A stretch of 64,000 bases of DNA, from the NCBI GenBank assembly GCA_028291515.1, contig JAQGHU010000088.1, positions 124,001 to 188,000 of the forward strand. Direction: 5' to 3'. The stretch is from Schlesneria sp. (GTDB lineage Bacteria > Planctomycetota > Planctomycetia > Planctomycetales > Planctomycetaceae). This document shows, piece after piece, positions 38,297 to 47,727 of the stretch. The notes below the pieces were generated by a model. The model did not search any database and had not been told where the DNA came from. It was given only the letters and a program-made list of their open reading frames with translations. The first letter of the stretch is position 1, and each line of letters begins with the position of its first letter. The position numbers and the translations under genes were made by a program.

Positions 38297-38542
38297 TTAT
38301 TTCTTGCGGCGATGCTGTGACTTCCCTATTCCGGTTGATACTGAACTTCGTGCTGGTGGATCGCTGGCTGGAAACGATTCTTCGGACGCTTCGTCAAATG
38401 CTTCTTCTGTGCATTCCGGGCCATTGCAGCCGCATTCTTGCTCCGCCTCGAGCCAGAACTGCACACCATCGCCCGCTGGTTCACCTGCTTCTTGCCATTT
38501 GCGATAAGCGGCGTCTCGTACCACGTCTTCGTTCATGACCAT
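38297..38542 (-). CDS. Small DUF2934 protein
   Basis: An 81-residue protein. Its first half has the DUF2934 pattern: VRDAAYRKWQEAGEPAGDGVQFWLEAEQE. The second half is acidic (EEAFDEASEESFPASDPPA), carries two cysteines in CGCNGPEC and ends in a basic tail. Function is unknown. An AGAGGAGG ribosome site lies 7-14 bases before the ATG, which supports translation. Confidence 0.82.
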   Translation of the reverse strand: MVMNEDVVRDAAYRKWQEAGEPAGDGVQFWLEAEQECGCNGPECTEEAFDEASEESFPASDPPARSSVSTGIGKSQHRRKK

Positions 38543-39057
38543 TTGTTCGCCTCCTCTAAGTGGCCCAGCTTCCCTGATCGCAACCCCATTGATGCTGACG
38601 TTGAATCGAGCACCAGATTACGCTGTCTCATTGCAGCATATCTTAATGGCAATTCACATACCGTAACAATTTTGCGAGCAAAGTGGTTAACGTCGGTGTA
38701 CGTCCGATCTTCTCAGGCAGTGAATGTCCGTGGCATCCGGAAAGATGGACAATTGGAAACCTAATTGGATGAAAACCGACCATTTGGTTTCCCTAACATC
38801 AGCGAAGACCGAGATAACGGCAGTCCGATTGCGATAGGAGGAGCACCTCCTGAGTGGCAGTCCCCGAAGGTCACGTCTGTCATCCCAAGTGGCCGAGCGC
38901 CCAGTCAAGAAATCAGGGCTGGCGCATGAAATGCGATTGTGTCCGCGCTACGAAACAATAGAACCAATCGTTAGGGTGTTCCCCAGCCGTCACGAGACCG
39001 CTTCGTGCAGCAGCAGCGGGGCTGATGATACTGATCGTGTCGTTTCGCAGGATATCG
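38543..39057. other. 515-base gap with no convincing gene
   Basis: Open frames here (for example 38687-38908 minus and 38889-39368 plus) have skewed composition and no recognisable domain. The gap holds an inverted repeat GGAAACC...GGTTTCC (38755-38761 and 38786-38792) and must contain the promoters of the divergent DUF2934 and MFS genes; I cannot place them. Confidence 0.5.
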
Positions 39058-40407
39058 ATGACTATGGCAGGTGGCGCATTTGGGCGGGCTCTCAGTCATC
39101 GCAACTATCGACTGTTTCTGTTGGGGCAGAGTATCTCGCTGATTGGGACATGGATGCAGCAGGTGGCAACAGCGTGGTTGCTGTACCGGCTGACAGCGTC
39201 GCCCTTGTTGCTCGGTCTGATTGGCTTTTCAAGCCAGATTCCCAGCTTGTTCTTGTCGCCACTGGGTGGCGTGATCGCCGATCGTTGGAATCTGCATCGG
39301 TCACTGCTCGTAACACAATGCTTTGCGATGGCGCAGGCGATTCTGTTGATCGTGGTCATCAGTGTTGAAGGGACCATTGTGTGGCCATTGATTGCACTGG
39401 AGTTCCTGCTGGGCGTGATCAATGCGTTTGATATGCCGATCCGGCAAGCGTTTCTGGTCCAGATGGTTCCGAACAAGGATCATCTGGGAAATGCCATCGC
39501 TCTCAATTCGTCCATCGTGAACGGGGCCCGGCTGGTTGGCCCGTCGCTGGCCGGGTTGATCATTGCGACCTGGGGTGAACTCGCCTGCTTCATCTTGAAT
39601 GCCGCAAGTTATATCGCCGTCCTATTGGCAATCCTGGCGATGCGAGACCTGCCTCCGCAGGTGACTCGTCCCGCTGCCCGAATTCGCGATCACTTAAGAG
39701 AAGGTTTCGCGTACGGGTTTGGGTTTGCTCCATTGCGAACGATCTTGCTGATGCTTGCGGTCGCCAGCTTTGTGTCGATGTCGATGAATGTGCTGATGCC
39801 TGTCTTTGCGAAGGATGTGCTGCATGGCAATGCGGGGACGCAAGGCTTTCTGATCGGGGCGAGCGGACTGGGCGCACTGGGGGCGGCAATCTACCTGGCT
39901 TCGCGAAAATCCGTGCTTGGTCTGGGACGCATCATTGTTGGTGCGGCGATTGCGCTGGGAATTGGTCAGATCGCCTTCTCTTACTCACCTAGCCTGATAA
40001 TCTCGTTGCCGATCCTGACGACCACAGGCTGCTGCATGATGTTGCTGATGGCATCGAGCAACACCCTGTTGCAGACGATTGTCGAGGATGACAAACGTGG
40101 ACGAGTGATGAGCCTGTACTCGATGGCATTTCTGGGGGTGGGTCCGATCGGCAGCTTGTTCGGGGGGACGTTGGCCAATCGGATTGGTGCTTCGGGATCG
40201 GTCCGCGTTTCAGGCACGATCATGATCGTGGCCGGAGTGTTCTTCGCGATTCGCTTACCGTCCTTGCGGGCTCTCGTTCGCCCGATCTACCAGAAAGCTG
40301 GCATTCTTCCGTTACCGGCCCCGCTTCCATCGGCTGCGGATTCTCAGACGATGCTGCAGGCGCTCGTGATCAAACCCGAGGCGGTCGATTCACATGGTCC
40401 CGTCTGA
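39058..40407 (+). CDS. MFS transporter, EntS/MFS_3-like
   Basis: A 449-residue transporter with about 12 membrane segments. The N-terminus matches the MFS_3 (enterobactin-exporter-like) group: ALSHRNYRLFLLGQSISLIGTWMQQVATAWLLYRLTASPLLLGLIGF. The loop 2-3 motif is GGVIADRWNLHR and the GxhhGPxhaG-type motif in helix 5 reads GARLVGPSLAGLI. Members export siderophores or drugs; the substrate here is unknown. The ATG at 39058 is preferred over 39025. Confidence 0.9.
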   Translation: MTMAGGAFGRALSHRNYRLFLLGQSISLIGTWMQQVATAWLLYRLTASPLLLGLIGFSSQIPSLFLSPLGGVIADRWNLHRSLLVTQCFAMAQAILLIVVISVEGTIVWPLIALEFLLGVINAFDMPIRQAFLVQMVPNKDHLGNAIALNSSIVNGARLVGPSLAGLIIATWGELACFILNAASYIAVLLAILAMRDLPPQVTRPAARIRDHLREGFAYGFGFAPLRTILLMLAVASFVSMSMNVLMPVFAKDVLHGNAGTQGFLIGASGLGALGAAIYLASRKSVLGLGRIIVGAAIALGIGQIAFSYSPSLIISLPILTTTGCCMMLLMASSNTLLQTIVEDDKRGRVMSLYSMAFLGVGPIGSLFGGTLANRIGASGSVRVSGTIMIVAGVFFAIRLPSLRALVRPIYQKAGILPLPAPLPSAADSQTMLQALVIKPEAVDSHGPV

Positions 40408-40628
40408 TCGCTGTCGCCTTACACCTGCCAGAATCGCGGCCGATTCCACAGCGATGACTAATTCTGAGTCAATTTGTGTCAGTGTGATCGGCGGCATGGC
40501 AATGGTGAGCCGCGCCGAAACCGCATCCCGCTTTTCGCAAGCGGAATGACCCTGCGGCATTGGAAATGCTTGGCTCAGCTTATCCAGATGTCACAACTTG
40601 AAGCTGTCGCTCAACGGGTCCATGTCAA

Positions 40629-42410
40629 ATGTCCAGGTTTAGAGGTCGTCTCATTCCGCGGTTCCTCGTGCTGTCCAAGCCCTACTTGGTATCGGACGAA
40701 AAATGGCGTGCACGAGGTTTACTGACGCTGCTGCTAGTGCTGATGCTGGCCAATACAGCGGCGACGGTTTTACTCAATCAGCAGGCGGGTGAATTTTCGT
40801 CGGCGCTGGCTGCTCGGGAATCAGATCGTTACTGGCGATCGATTTACTTCACGATCGGCTTAGTCGTGATTGCCGTGCCTGTGTATGGCTTTTACTACTA
40901 CGTGCGAGACAAGCTGACGATCTACTGGCGGCGGTGGATGACGACCCACTACCTTGAGCAATACTTCAACAACACCGCCTACTACAAGCTGGCATTCGCG
41001 GCCGATATCGACAATCCCGATCAGCGAATCGCGGAAGACATCAACTCGTTCACGCGGCAATCGATCTATTTTCTGCTGATCTTTACTGAGATGTTGCTGC
41101 AACTACTCGCTTTTTGCGGCGTGCTGTGGTCGATCTCCCATGGCTTGGTCTTCTTCATTCTGGTCTATGCTGTCAGTGGGACATTGATCACGGTGTTTCT
41201 GTTTGGTCGCCCTCTGGTCGGCTTGAACTTCTTCCAATTGCGGCGCGAAGCGGACTTCCGATTCAGCCTGGTACGAATTCGTGAGAACGCCGAGTCGATC
41301 GCGTTTTACCGCGGCGAAGAGCGCGAATCGAAATATGTCGGCAATCGCTTTACGGAAGTGTTCGCCAACTTTAATCGACTGGTCAACTGGCAACTGTTTT
41401 TGAACTTGTTTGAATACACCTACAAGTCGGCCACACTGATTATCCCTGGCGTCCTGCTGGCGCCTCAGGTCATGTCCGGTGATCTGGAAATCGGCAGCGT
41501 CGTGCAGGCGACGGGGGCCTTCGCGGCGATCTTCGCAGCGCTCAATGTCGTAGTGGACAAGTTCGATAACCTCAGCCTGTTCGCTGCCGGTGTGAACCGA
41601 CTTGATCGCTTCGCCAAGGCACTGGACGCAGCGTCGACCCCGCCCACCGATGATCGCGAACGGATCCAAACGGTTGAAGAGCAACGCGTGGCGCTCGAAC
41701 AACTCAGCCTGAACACTCCTGATTACAAACGAAAACTGGTGACAGACCTGTCGATGGAATTGGAGGCGGGTGGGGGACTGCTCATCGTCGGGGCGAGCGG
41801 TGGTGGCAAGAGTTCACTGCTGCGTGCCGTCGCTGGACTGTGGAATGCCGGGTCAGGATCTGTGATCCGACCTCCATTAGAAGAGATGCTCTTCCTGCCG
41901 CAGCGGTCGTACATGATCATCGGCAGCCTGCGCGATCAACTGCTGTATCCCGATAACAAGAAGAACGTCACCGACGAAGAATTCCAGCAGATTCTGGAGA
42001 GAGTTAACCTGCCGCATCTGATTGAGCGTTGCGGTGGATTGGATGTCGAAGCGGATTGGAGCAAGACGCTGTCGCTTGGTGAGCAGCAACGCCTGGCGTT
42101 CGCACGAGTCCTGCTGACCGAGAAGGAGTATGTGATTCTTGATGAAGCCACCAGTGCGCTCGATGAAAAGAATGAAGCCGAACTGTATGCCGCCTTGCAA
42201 GAGACGGGGACGACCGTGATCAGCGTCAGTCATCGTCCCCATGTCGCCAAATATCATTCGCACGTTCTGGTGTTGATCGATAGCGACGCCTGGCAATTGC
42301 AGACCGCTGTCGAATATGCCGCCGAAAGCAGTCTTGAACCAGCAGTGGAGGTTCAATACGCGGCTGTCGATCCAGGAGGAATCAAGGATGTCCAGACGCA
42401 GAACCATTGA
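40629..42410 (+). CDS. SbmA/YddA-like ABC transporter, fused permease and ATPase
   Basis: A 593-residue ABC protein with an N-terminal ABC_membrane_2 domain (SbmA/BacA and peroxisomal ABCD-type) and a C-terminal ATPase. The membrane part begins LVSDEKWRARGLLTLLLVLMLANT and contains NPDQRIAEDINSFT, the conserved EAA-like segment of this family. The ATPase has Walker A GASGGGKSS, signature LSLGEQQRLAFAR and Walker B YVILDEATSALD. Substrates of relatives include peptides, B12 and fatty acyl-CoA; the choice here is open. Its last 23 bases overlap the DUF1003 gene. Confidence 0.92.
   Translation: MSRFRGRLIPRFLVLSKPYLVSDEKWRARGLLTLLLVLMLANTAATVLLNQQAGEFSSALAARESDRYWRSIYFTIGLVVIAVPVYGFYYYVRDKLTIYWRRWMTTHYLEQYFNNTAYYKLAFAADIDNPDQRIAEDINSFTRQSIYFLLIFTEMLLQLLAFCGVLWSISHGLVFFILVYAVSGTLITVFLFGRPLVGLNFFQLRREADFRFSLVRIRENAESIAFYRGEERESKYVGNRFTEVFANFNRLVNWQLFLNLFEYTYKSATLIIPGVLLAPQVMSGDLEIGSVVQATGAFAAIFAALNVVVDKFDNLSLFAAGVNRLDRFAKALDAASTPPTDDRERIQTVEEQRVALEQLSLNTPDYKRKLVTDLSMELEAGGGLLIVGASGGGKSSLLRAVAGLWNAGSGSVIRPPLEEMLFLPQRSYMIIGSLRDQLLYPDNKKNVTDEEFQQILERVNLPHLIERCGGLDVEADWSKTLSLGEQQRLAFARVLLTEKEYVILDEATSALDEKNEAELYAALQETGTTVISVSHRPHVAKYHSHVLVLIDSDAWQLQTAVEYAAESSLEPAVEVQYAAVDPGGIKDVQTQNH
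42373..42379 (+). promoter_or_regulatory. Ribosome binding site deciding the DUF1003 start
   Basis: AGGAGGA stands eight bases before the ATG at 42388 and lies within the end of the ABC gene. It favours this start over the in-frame codon at 42316 and suggests translational coupling. Confidence 0.75.
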
Positions 42411-42915
42411 GGATATCACAAAGCGAAACGTCGCCACGATCGCGGCGATGCAGGCCGCGGCGGCGGGGAGCCGGACCTACGGAGAACGACTGGCAGACCT
42501 CGCCGTCAAATGGGTCGGCAGTTGGACATTCCTGATCGTTCAATCGGTCATGCTCGTCATTTGGATGATGTTCAATATTTTCGGTTGGATCAACCACTGG
42601 GATCCTTATCCATTCGTGTTGCTGAACCTGGTGCTGTCGTTCCAGGCCGCTTTCGCCACCCCGATTATCTTGATGAGCGAAAATCGACAGGCGCGTCTGG
42701 ACGAGCGACGCAATCATCTGGATTTGCAGATCAACCTGCTGGCAGAGCAAGAGAACACCGAGCAACTTCGTCTGCTACAGTTGCTCTGCGAACATGCCGG
42801 GATCCGCGTCAACACTTCCGAAATGCACGCGTTAGAGGGGACTGCCAATCCAGATTCGATCATTCGCCAGATCATCGAAAGCGTGGAATGCGCGCCTCCG
42901 GTGAAGGGGCGATAG
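42388..42915 (+). CDS. DUF1003 membrane protein
   Basis: A 175-residue membrane protein of the DUF1003 family. It has two membrane segments (about WTFLIVQSVMLVIWMMFNIFG and PFVLLNLVLSFQAAFATPIILM), followed by the conserved MSENRQARLDERRNHLDLQINLLAEQE region and a soluble tail. Function of the family is unknown. It starts within the ABC transporter gene and is probably co-translated with it. Confidence 0.9.
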   Translation: MSRRRTIEDITKRNVATIAAMQAAAAGSRTYGERLADLAVKWVGSWTFLIVQSVMLVIWMMFNIFGWINHWDPYPFVLLNLVLSFQAAFATPIILMSENRQARLDERRNHLDLQINLLAEQENTEQLRLLQLLCEHAGIRVNTSEMHALEGTANPDSIIRQIIESVECAPPVKGR

Positions 42916-42928
42916 CTGCTGCCCCCTA

Positions 42929-43450
42929 TCACTTCCGCTTTCGAAGGTGAGGGATGATCACCTTCCACGCTGCGATTTTATTGGCGAGCGACATCGTATG
43001 AGCGGGACTCGTCGATGGCATTCGCACGTATTTCAGGTCCAACGGGGCCAATGTTGGCACGACGTGACGCTGAAAGCATTGGGCGGCCGTCGCGCCGTTA
43101 AAACAGACCAGTTTAATCTGCGAGTGGTCTCGGAAGAAGGACGCAAAATCGTTGGGCTCAATGGAGCTTTTCAGAATATCGCCATCGAGACTGCCGGGTC
43201 TTTCACAGCAGCGGATCACGTCCCAAACGGCGACTCCGGCCTTATTCATCTGCAGGATTCGGTCGGCGTATGAAATCAAGGGATCGAATCCGACAATCTG
43301 CCCCATGACTTTCCAGAATGCGTTCTGGGGATGCGCGTAATACTGGCTGTCGCGCAGCGATCGCTCGCCTGGCATGCTGCCCAGAATTAAAACCGTTGCC
43401 GCAGCGGTCGAGATCGGTTGGAAACTGGTTCGGGTTGAAGGCATCGTCAA
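42929..43450 (-). CDS. DNA-deoxyinosine glycosylase (UDG superfamily)
   Basis: A 173-residue base-excision repair enzyme. The family pattern is present: LILGSMPGERSLRDSQYYAHPQNAFWKVM, the GVAVWDVIRCCERPGSLD segment, CFNGATAAQCF and the PSTSPAH loop. Family-6 (HDG) glycosylases remove deoxyinosine, hypoxanthine and sometimes uracil from DNA. It converges on the DUF1003 gene with 13 bases between stops. Confidence 0.9.
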   Translation of the reverse strand: MTMPSTRTSFQPISTAAATVLILGSMPGERSLRDSQYYAHPQNAFWKVMGQIVGFDPLISYADRILQMNKAGVAVWDVIRCCERPGSLDGDILKSSIEPNDFASFFRDHSQIKLVCFNGATAAQCFQRHVVPTLAPLDLKYVRMPSTSPAHTMSLANKIAAWKVIIPHLRKRK

Positions 43451-43713
43451 GTTCGGTAGTCCGCGTCGCTGGCTGGAAGATGGATCAAGATTCTTCGCAA
43501 TCTATTGCAAGTCGGCAAGGGACGGCCGTGATTGAACGTCACTCTGATCGCTCAAATACCGGCGCGTCCATTCATCGACCGATTCCTCTTCGATGCTGGC
43601 AATCTCGCGTCTCGATTGTCCCGCTTCCGGTGATCGCTCGATGGCATATCGTTTGCGAACGTCGGTCTGCTGAAAAACCGCAGCCATCACACAAAAACGG
43701 GGCTATCGAGATC

Positions 43714-45255
43714 ATGAGAAAGCAAATGGAAAAGACCGTCTCAGTTTGGATGGCTACTTGCGAACCAGTCGCCTATGCGGGGCTGACGGACAACATCGAA
43801 ACGGATATCTGCGTCGTCGGTGCCGGCATTGCTGGCCTCACGACAGCCTACCTGCTGCTGAAAGAAGGTCGCAAGGTCGTGGTCATTGAGAGCCGCCATA
43901 TTGGGGCCGGCCAAACTCAACGAACGACGGCGCATCTCGTCAATGCTCATGATGACTTCTACAGCGAGATCGAGAAGATCCACGGCGAGGCCGGCATTCG
44001 AGTGGCTGCGGAGAGCCACACCGCCGCAATTGCTCGCATCGAGAAAATCGTGCAGGACGAACAGATTGTTTGCGATTTCCGACGAATTCCGGGTTACCTC
44101 TTTTGTCCCCCTGGACAGTCCAATGACATCCTCGACAAAGAGCTCGACGCGGCGACTCGGGCCGGTATCGCTGGCTTGGAAATCGTCGGCCGCGTCCCCG
44201 TGGCCTCGTTCGACACAGGCAAAGCGCTGCGATATCCGAATCAAGGCGAATTCCATCCACTCAAGTACCTGACTCGCCTGGCTGAAATCATCCAGGCCGT
44301 CGGCGGCAAGATCTATACTGGTACCGCGATCAAGAAGGCCAAGGATGGAGCTCGAGTCACCATCGAGACTGAAAACGGACCGAAGATCACTGCCAATGCT
44401 GCTGTGATTGCGACGAATACGCCCGTGAATGACATGTACGCCATCCACACCAAGCAGGCACCCTATCTAACGTATGCCATTGGCTGTCCCATCGCGAAAG
44501 GGACGTTCCCTTCGGCACTAATGTGGGACATGGAATCACCGTATCACTACGTCCGCACGCAACCTCTCAATGAAAACCAGGACCTATTGATCGTCGGCGG
44601 CGAAGATCACAAGGCAGGTCAGGCAGATGACCAGGAAGCGCGACATGATCGACTGGAAGCGTGGGCACGCGAACGCTTCCCAGCGATGGAACCCGTGAAG
44701 TATCGCTGGTCCGGAATGGTGATGGAGACCACCGATGGCGGGGCGTTCATCGGTAAGAATCCGGGTGAGAAAAATGTTTATATCGCGACTGGCGATTCTG
44801 GAATGGGGATGACTCATGGCACCATCGCAGGCCTATTGCTGACTGACCTGATCTGTGGACGCGAGAATTCCTGGGCTTCGTTTTACGATCCTTCACGAAA
44901 GCCAATCGCCGGAAAGGCGATCCGAAAGTTCATGTCCGAGAACATGAATGTCGGCTGGGAGTATCTGAAAGATTGGACTAGCTTCGGCGATCGTCCTGAT
45001 GTCGAGCATTTGGAGAATGATCAGGGAACCGTCGTGCGCCGCGGCTTCCAGATGGTGGCCGTCTATCGGAACTCGAAGGGGAACCTGCACGAGCATTCAG
45101 CCGTCTGCCCGCACTTGGGCTGCATCGTGCATTGGAACAATCTGGAAAAGGTTTGGGATTGCCCGTGTCATGGTTCGCGATTCGACGCGGACGGAAAGGT
45201 CTGCTGCGGGCCCGCCATTTCACCGCTTAAGCTACTGCCGACAACTGAGAAATAA
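43714..45255 (+). CDS. FAD-dependent oxidoreductase with C-terminal Rieske domain
   Basis: A 513-residue fusion. The N-terminal DAO-type domain has the FAD motif VVGAGIAGLTTAYLLLKEGRKVVVIE and the AGQTQRTTAHL segment. The C-terminal domain, about residues 430-510, has a Rieske 2Fe-2S site: CPHLGC and CPCHGSRF, each with the required Cys and His. This layout is common in bacteria; the substrate is unknown. It starts at ATG 43714; the longer open frame upstream has no coding character and overlaps the divergent glycosylase gene. The MMPL gene begins 19 bases after its stop. Confidence 0.92.
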   Translation: MRKQMEKTVSVWMATCEPVAYAGLTDNIETDICVVGAGIAGLTTAYLLLKEGRKVVVIESRHIGAGQTQRTTAHLVNAHDDFYSEIEKIHGEAGIRVAAESHTAAIARIEKIVQDEQIVCDFRRIPGYLFCPPGQSNDILDKELDAATRAGIAGLEIVGRVPVASFDTGKALRYPNQGEFHPLKYLTRLAEIIQAVGGKIYTGTAIKKAKDGARVTIETENGPKITANAAVIATNTPVNDMYAIHTKQAPYLTYAIGCPIAKGTFPSALMWDMESPYHYVRTQPLNENQDLLIVGGEDHKAGQADDQEARHDRLEAWARERFPAMEPVKYRWSGMVMETTDGGAFIGKNPGEKNVYIATGDSGMGMTHGTIAGLLLTDLICGRENSWASFYDPSRKPIAGKAIRKFMSENMNVGWEYLKDWTSFGDRPDVEHLENDQGTVVRRGFQMVAVYRNSKGNLHEHSAVCPHLGCIVHWNNLEKVWDCPCHGSRFDADGKVCCGPAISPLKLLPTTEK

Positions 45256-45274
45256 TAGCCAGGGAGGGAGCGAA

Positions 45275-47668
45275 ATGTTTCAACGATTAGGTGATTATCT
45301 CTCCAAGTGGTGGTGCGTCGTCATTGGTTGTTGGTTGGTCGCATTCGTGTGGCTGCACCTCATCGCACCGCCGTTTAATGATCTGGCAAAGGAAGGTGAA
45401 TTCGTCTTTCTGCCCGAAACGATGCCTAGTCGTCAGGGAGAGGCGCTGATGAACAAGGCCTTCCCGGGACGGCAGACATCGAGCAACATCGTGATTGTCG
45501 CCAGTCGCGATGATGAAGGGGGACTGACTGATGACGATCGCAGCTTTATTGATGAAACATTGCGACCGGAGTTAGAAGGAATTCGCGACAAGGTCAATTC
45601 ATCCTCACCTGAAGCGCAGCAACGGGGAGACAAGCCGACTATTCTACTCGGACAGATCCACACCTTTTCCGATACGGGGATCGGCAACCTGCTGATCAGC
45701 GACGACGGGAAAGCGACCTTGGTCACGATCGAGTTGCCGATCGACTTTCAAGACACACGTAACTGGCTTCCAGTACAACAAATCTCGGATCTATTGGGAA
45801 CATTTCAGCGTGGTGACAAGCTACCAAAAGGTTTGCAGTTGGCGCTAACGGGAAGTGCCACATTAGGACGCGATCTGTCTACCGCGGAAGCGGCGAGTGC
45901 TCGAAACACAGGAACACTGACGATCGCGTTGGTGGTCATCTTGTTGGCGGTGATCTACCGCGCCCCGCTGATCGCGTTAGTGCCGTTGTTGACGCTGTTC
46001 ATTGCCGTCGATGTCTCGCTGCATCTGTTAACGGTGCTCGCCCAAGCAGGCTACGTGCCCCTGTTCAAGGGGTTGAAGGAATACACGACTGTCATCACCT
46101 ATGGCCCCGGAATCGACTATTGCCTGTTTCTGATCGCGCGTTATGAAGAGAACCTCGAAGCCTGTTCATCGCCGAAAAAAGCTCTGGCTGATGCGATCGG
46201 ACAAGTCGGGGCGGCGATTCTGGCTAGTGCCGCCACAGTGACGTGCGGTATCGGGATGCTGACGTTCGCGCAATTCGGCAAATTCCATGACGCCGGCATC
46301 GGAATCAGCGTGACGCTGGCGATTACGCTGGTGGCAACGCTGACTCTGACACCAGCTCTGCTATTCCTGGTGGGCCACTGGGCGTTCTGGCCCAAGCCTG
46401 GCGTTCGTTGCAGCGAGAACAAAGATCAAGGGGCCGAGCCTGGCGAACATGCAGTTCAGAAGGATTTGTTCCAACCGATGTGGAACTTCATGTCGGGCGT
46501 GATTGAAAGACATCCGCTACGGCTGTTGTTGCTGACGATCGCCGGGATGATGCCCTTTGTGGTGCTGGCCGTGGCGGTCTACGGAAACGTCAACTATGGA
46601 CTTCTGGAATCGCTTCCTAAAGCGGCAACGAGTGCGGCGGGTGCTCGGGAATTGGGCAAACATTTCCCCGCCGGGATCACCGGGCCCGTGAGTGTGCTGA
46701 TTCAGAATTCGGCAGTCGACTTCCGTGATTCTTCGGGCATCTCAATGATCGACGATCTGGTTGAAAAGCTGATGAAAGATCGAGAAGGGCTGCAGATAGC
46801 CGATATTCGAAGTGTCTCACAACCACTGGGGGCGGCTCATGATTCCACCGGGGACTCGGACTCGGAGTCCTCGTTTCAGAGCCTGTTGACCCGGAAAGCA
46901 AAACGTGATCGCAGTGTTGAGCACTATGTCACGAGTGCCGCTGATCTGGATGGTCACGTGACAGAGATAGAAGTCGTGCTGTCGACGAATCCATTTTCAA
47001 TTGAGAGCGTATGGGCGCTAGACCGTCTGAGTACCGCAATCAATGCGGCACTACCGTCGGAGCAGTCGAATAAGACGACCGTCGCGTTTGTCGGGCCGAC
47101 GGCCAGCGTGCGCGACGTCAACACGATATCGCGCAGCGACCAGCAGCGGATTTACCTGCTGGTCGTGATTAGCGTGTTCGCGATCCTGGTCGTCCTGCTA
47201 CGGTCATTCTTGTTGTCAGTCTACCTGATGCTGACTGTGCTTCTCAGCTATCTGGCGACGTTGGGAGTGACTTGGCTGGCTTTCTACGGACTTGATCCAG
47301 GGGGCTTTATTGGTCTCGACTGGACCGTGCCTCTGTTCTTGTTTGTCGTGCTGATCGCAGTCGGCGAGGACTACAACATCTTCCTCGTGACTCGCATCCA
47401 CGAAGAGCAAAAAGTGCATGGCCCGAAGAAGGGGATCACCGTCGCACTGGCCAAGACGGGAAGCATCATTACGAGTTGCGGATTCATCATGGCGGGGACG
47501 TTCGCTTCGCTAAGTATTGGCACCCTCGCGCGGATGCAGCAACTTGGCTTCGCCCTCGCATTCGGTGTCTTGCTGGATACGTTCGTGATTCGCCCCATCA
47601 TCGTTCCGGCGTTTCTGGCAGTCATGCATGATGATCGATACGGGAACCTGTCGAGATATCTGAAGTAG
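45275..47668 (+). CDS. MMPL-type RND transporter
   Basis: A 797-residue exporter with the twin MMPL layout: one N-terminal membrane segment, an extracytoplasmic loop, five membrane segments in the first half (GTLTIALVVILLAVIYRAPLIAL onwards), then the same pattern repeated. GPGIDYCLFLIARYEE and GEDYNIFLVTRIHEE are the paired conserved Asp/Tyr segments of helices 4 and 10 that carry protons. MMPL proteins often move lipids, including hopanoids in the HpnN branch. An AGGGAGGG ribosome site precedes the ATG at 45275. It is probably co-transcribed with the Rieske oxidoreductase. Confidence 0.92.
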   Translation: MFQRLGDYLSKWWCVVIGCWLVAFVWLHLIAPPFNDLAKEGEFVFLPETMPSRQGEALMNKAFPGRQTSSNIVIVASRDDEGGLTDDDRSFIDETLRPELEGIRDKVNSSSPEAQQRGDKPTILLGQIHTFSDTGIGNLLISDDGKATLVTIELPIDFQDTRNWLPVQQISDLLGTFQRGDKLPKGLQLALTGSATLGRDLSTAEAASARNTGTLTIALVVILLAVIYRAPLIALVPLLTLFIAVDVSLHLLTVLAQAGYVPLFKGLKEYTTVITYGPGIDYCLFLIARYEENLEACSSPKKALADAIGQVGAAILASAATVTCGIGMLTFAQFGKFHDAGIGISVTLAITLVATLTLTPALLFLVGHWAFWPKPGVRCSENKDQGAEPGEHAVQKDLFQPMWNFMSGVIERHPLRLLLLTIAGMMPFVVLAVAVYGNVNYGLLESLPKAATSAAGARELGKHFPAGITGPVSVLIQNSAVDFRDSSGISMIDDLVEKLMKDREGLQIADIRSVSQPLGAAHDSTGDSDSESSFQSLLTRKAKRDRSVEHYVTSAADLDGHVTEIEVVLSTNPFSIESVWALDRLSTAINAALPSEQSNKTTVAFVGPTASVRDVNTISRSDQQRIYLLVVISVFAILVVLLRSFLLSVYLMLTVLLSYLATLGVTWLAFYGLDPGGFIGLDWTVPLFLFVVLIAVGEDYNIFLVTRIHEEQKVHGPKKGITVALAKTGSIITSCGFIMAGTFASLSIGTLARMQQLGFALAFGVLLDTFVIRPIIVPAFLAVMHDDRYGNLSRYLK

Positions 47669-47689
47669 GGCCGTCCAAAGAAAAATAGC

Positions 47690-47716
47690 GGCCGGTGTTC
47701 CCGTTGGACACCGGCC
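47690..47716 (-). terminator. Terminator between MMPL and peroxiredoxin genes
   Basis: GGCCGGTGT pairs with ACACCGGCC around a nine-base loop. On the minus strand it is followed by GCTATTTTTC, so it most clearly ends the peroxiredoxin transcript; it may also stop the MMPL transcript. Confidence 0.8.
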
Positions 47717-47727
47717 ATTTCCGATTG

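Noticed and set aside
38889-39368. A 159-residue frame overlapping the MFS start
   Set aside because: The overlapping MFS frame has clear membrane segments; this one has none and no domain.
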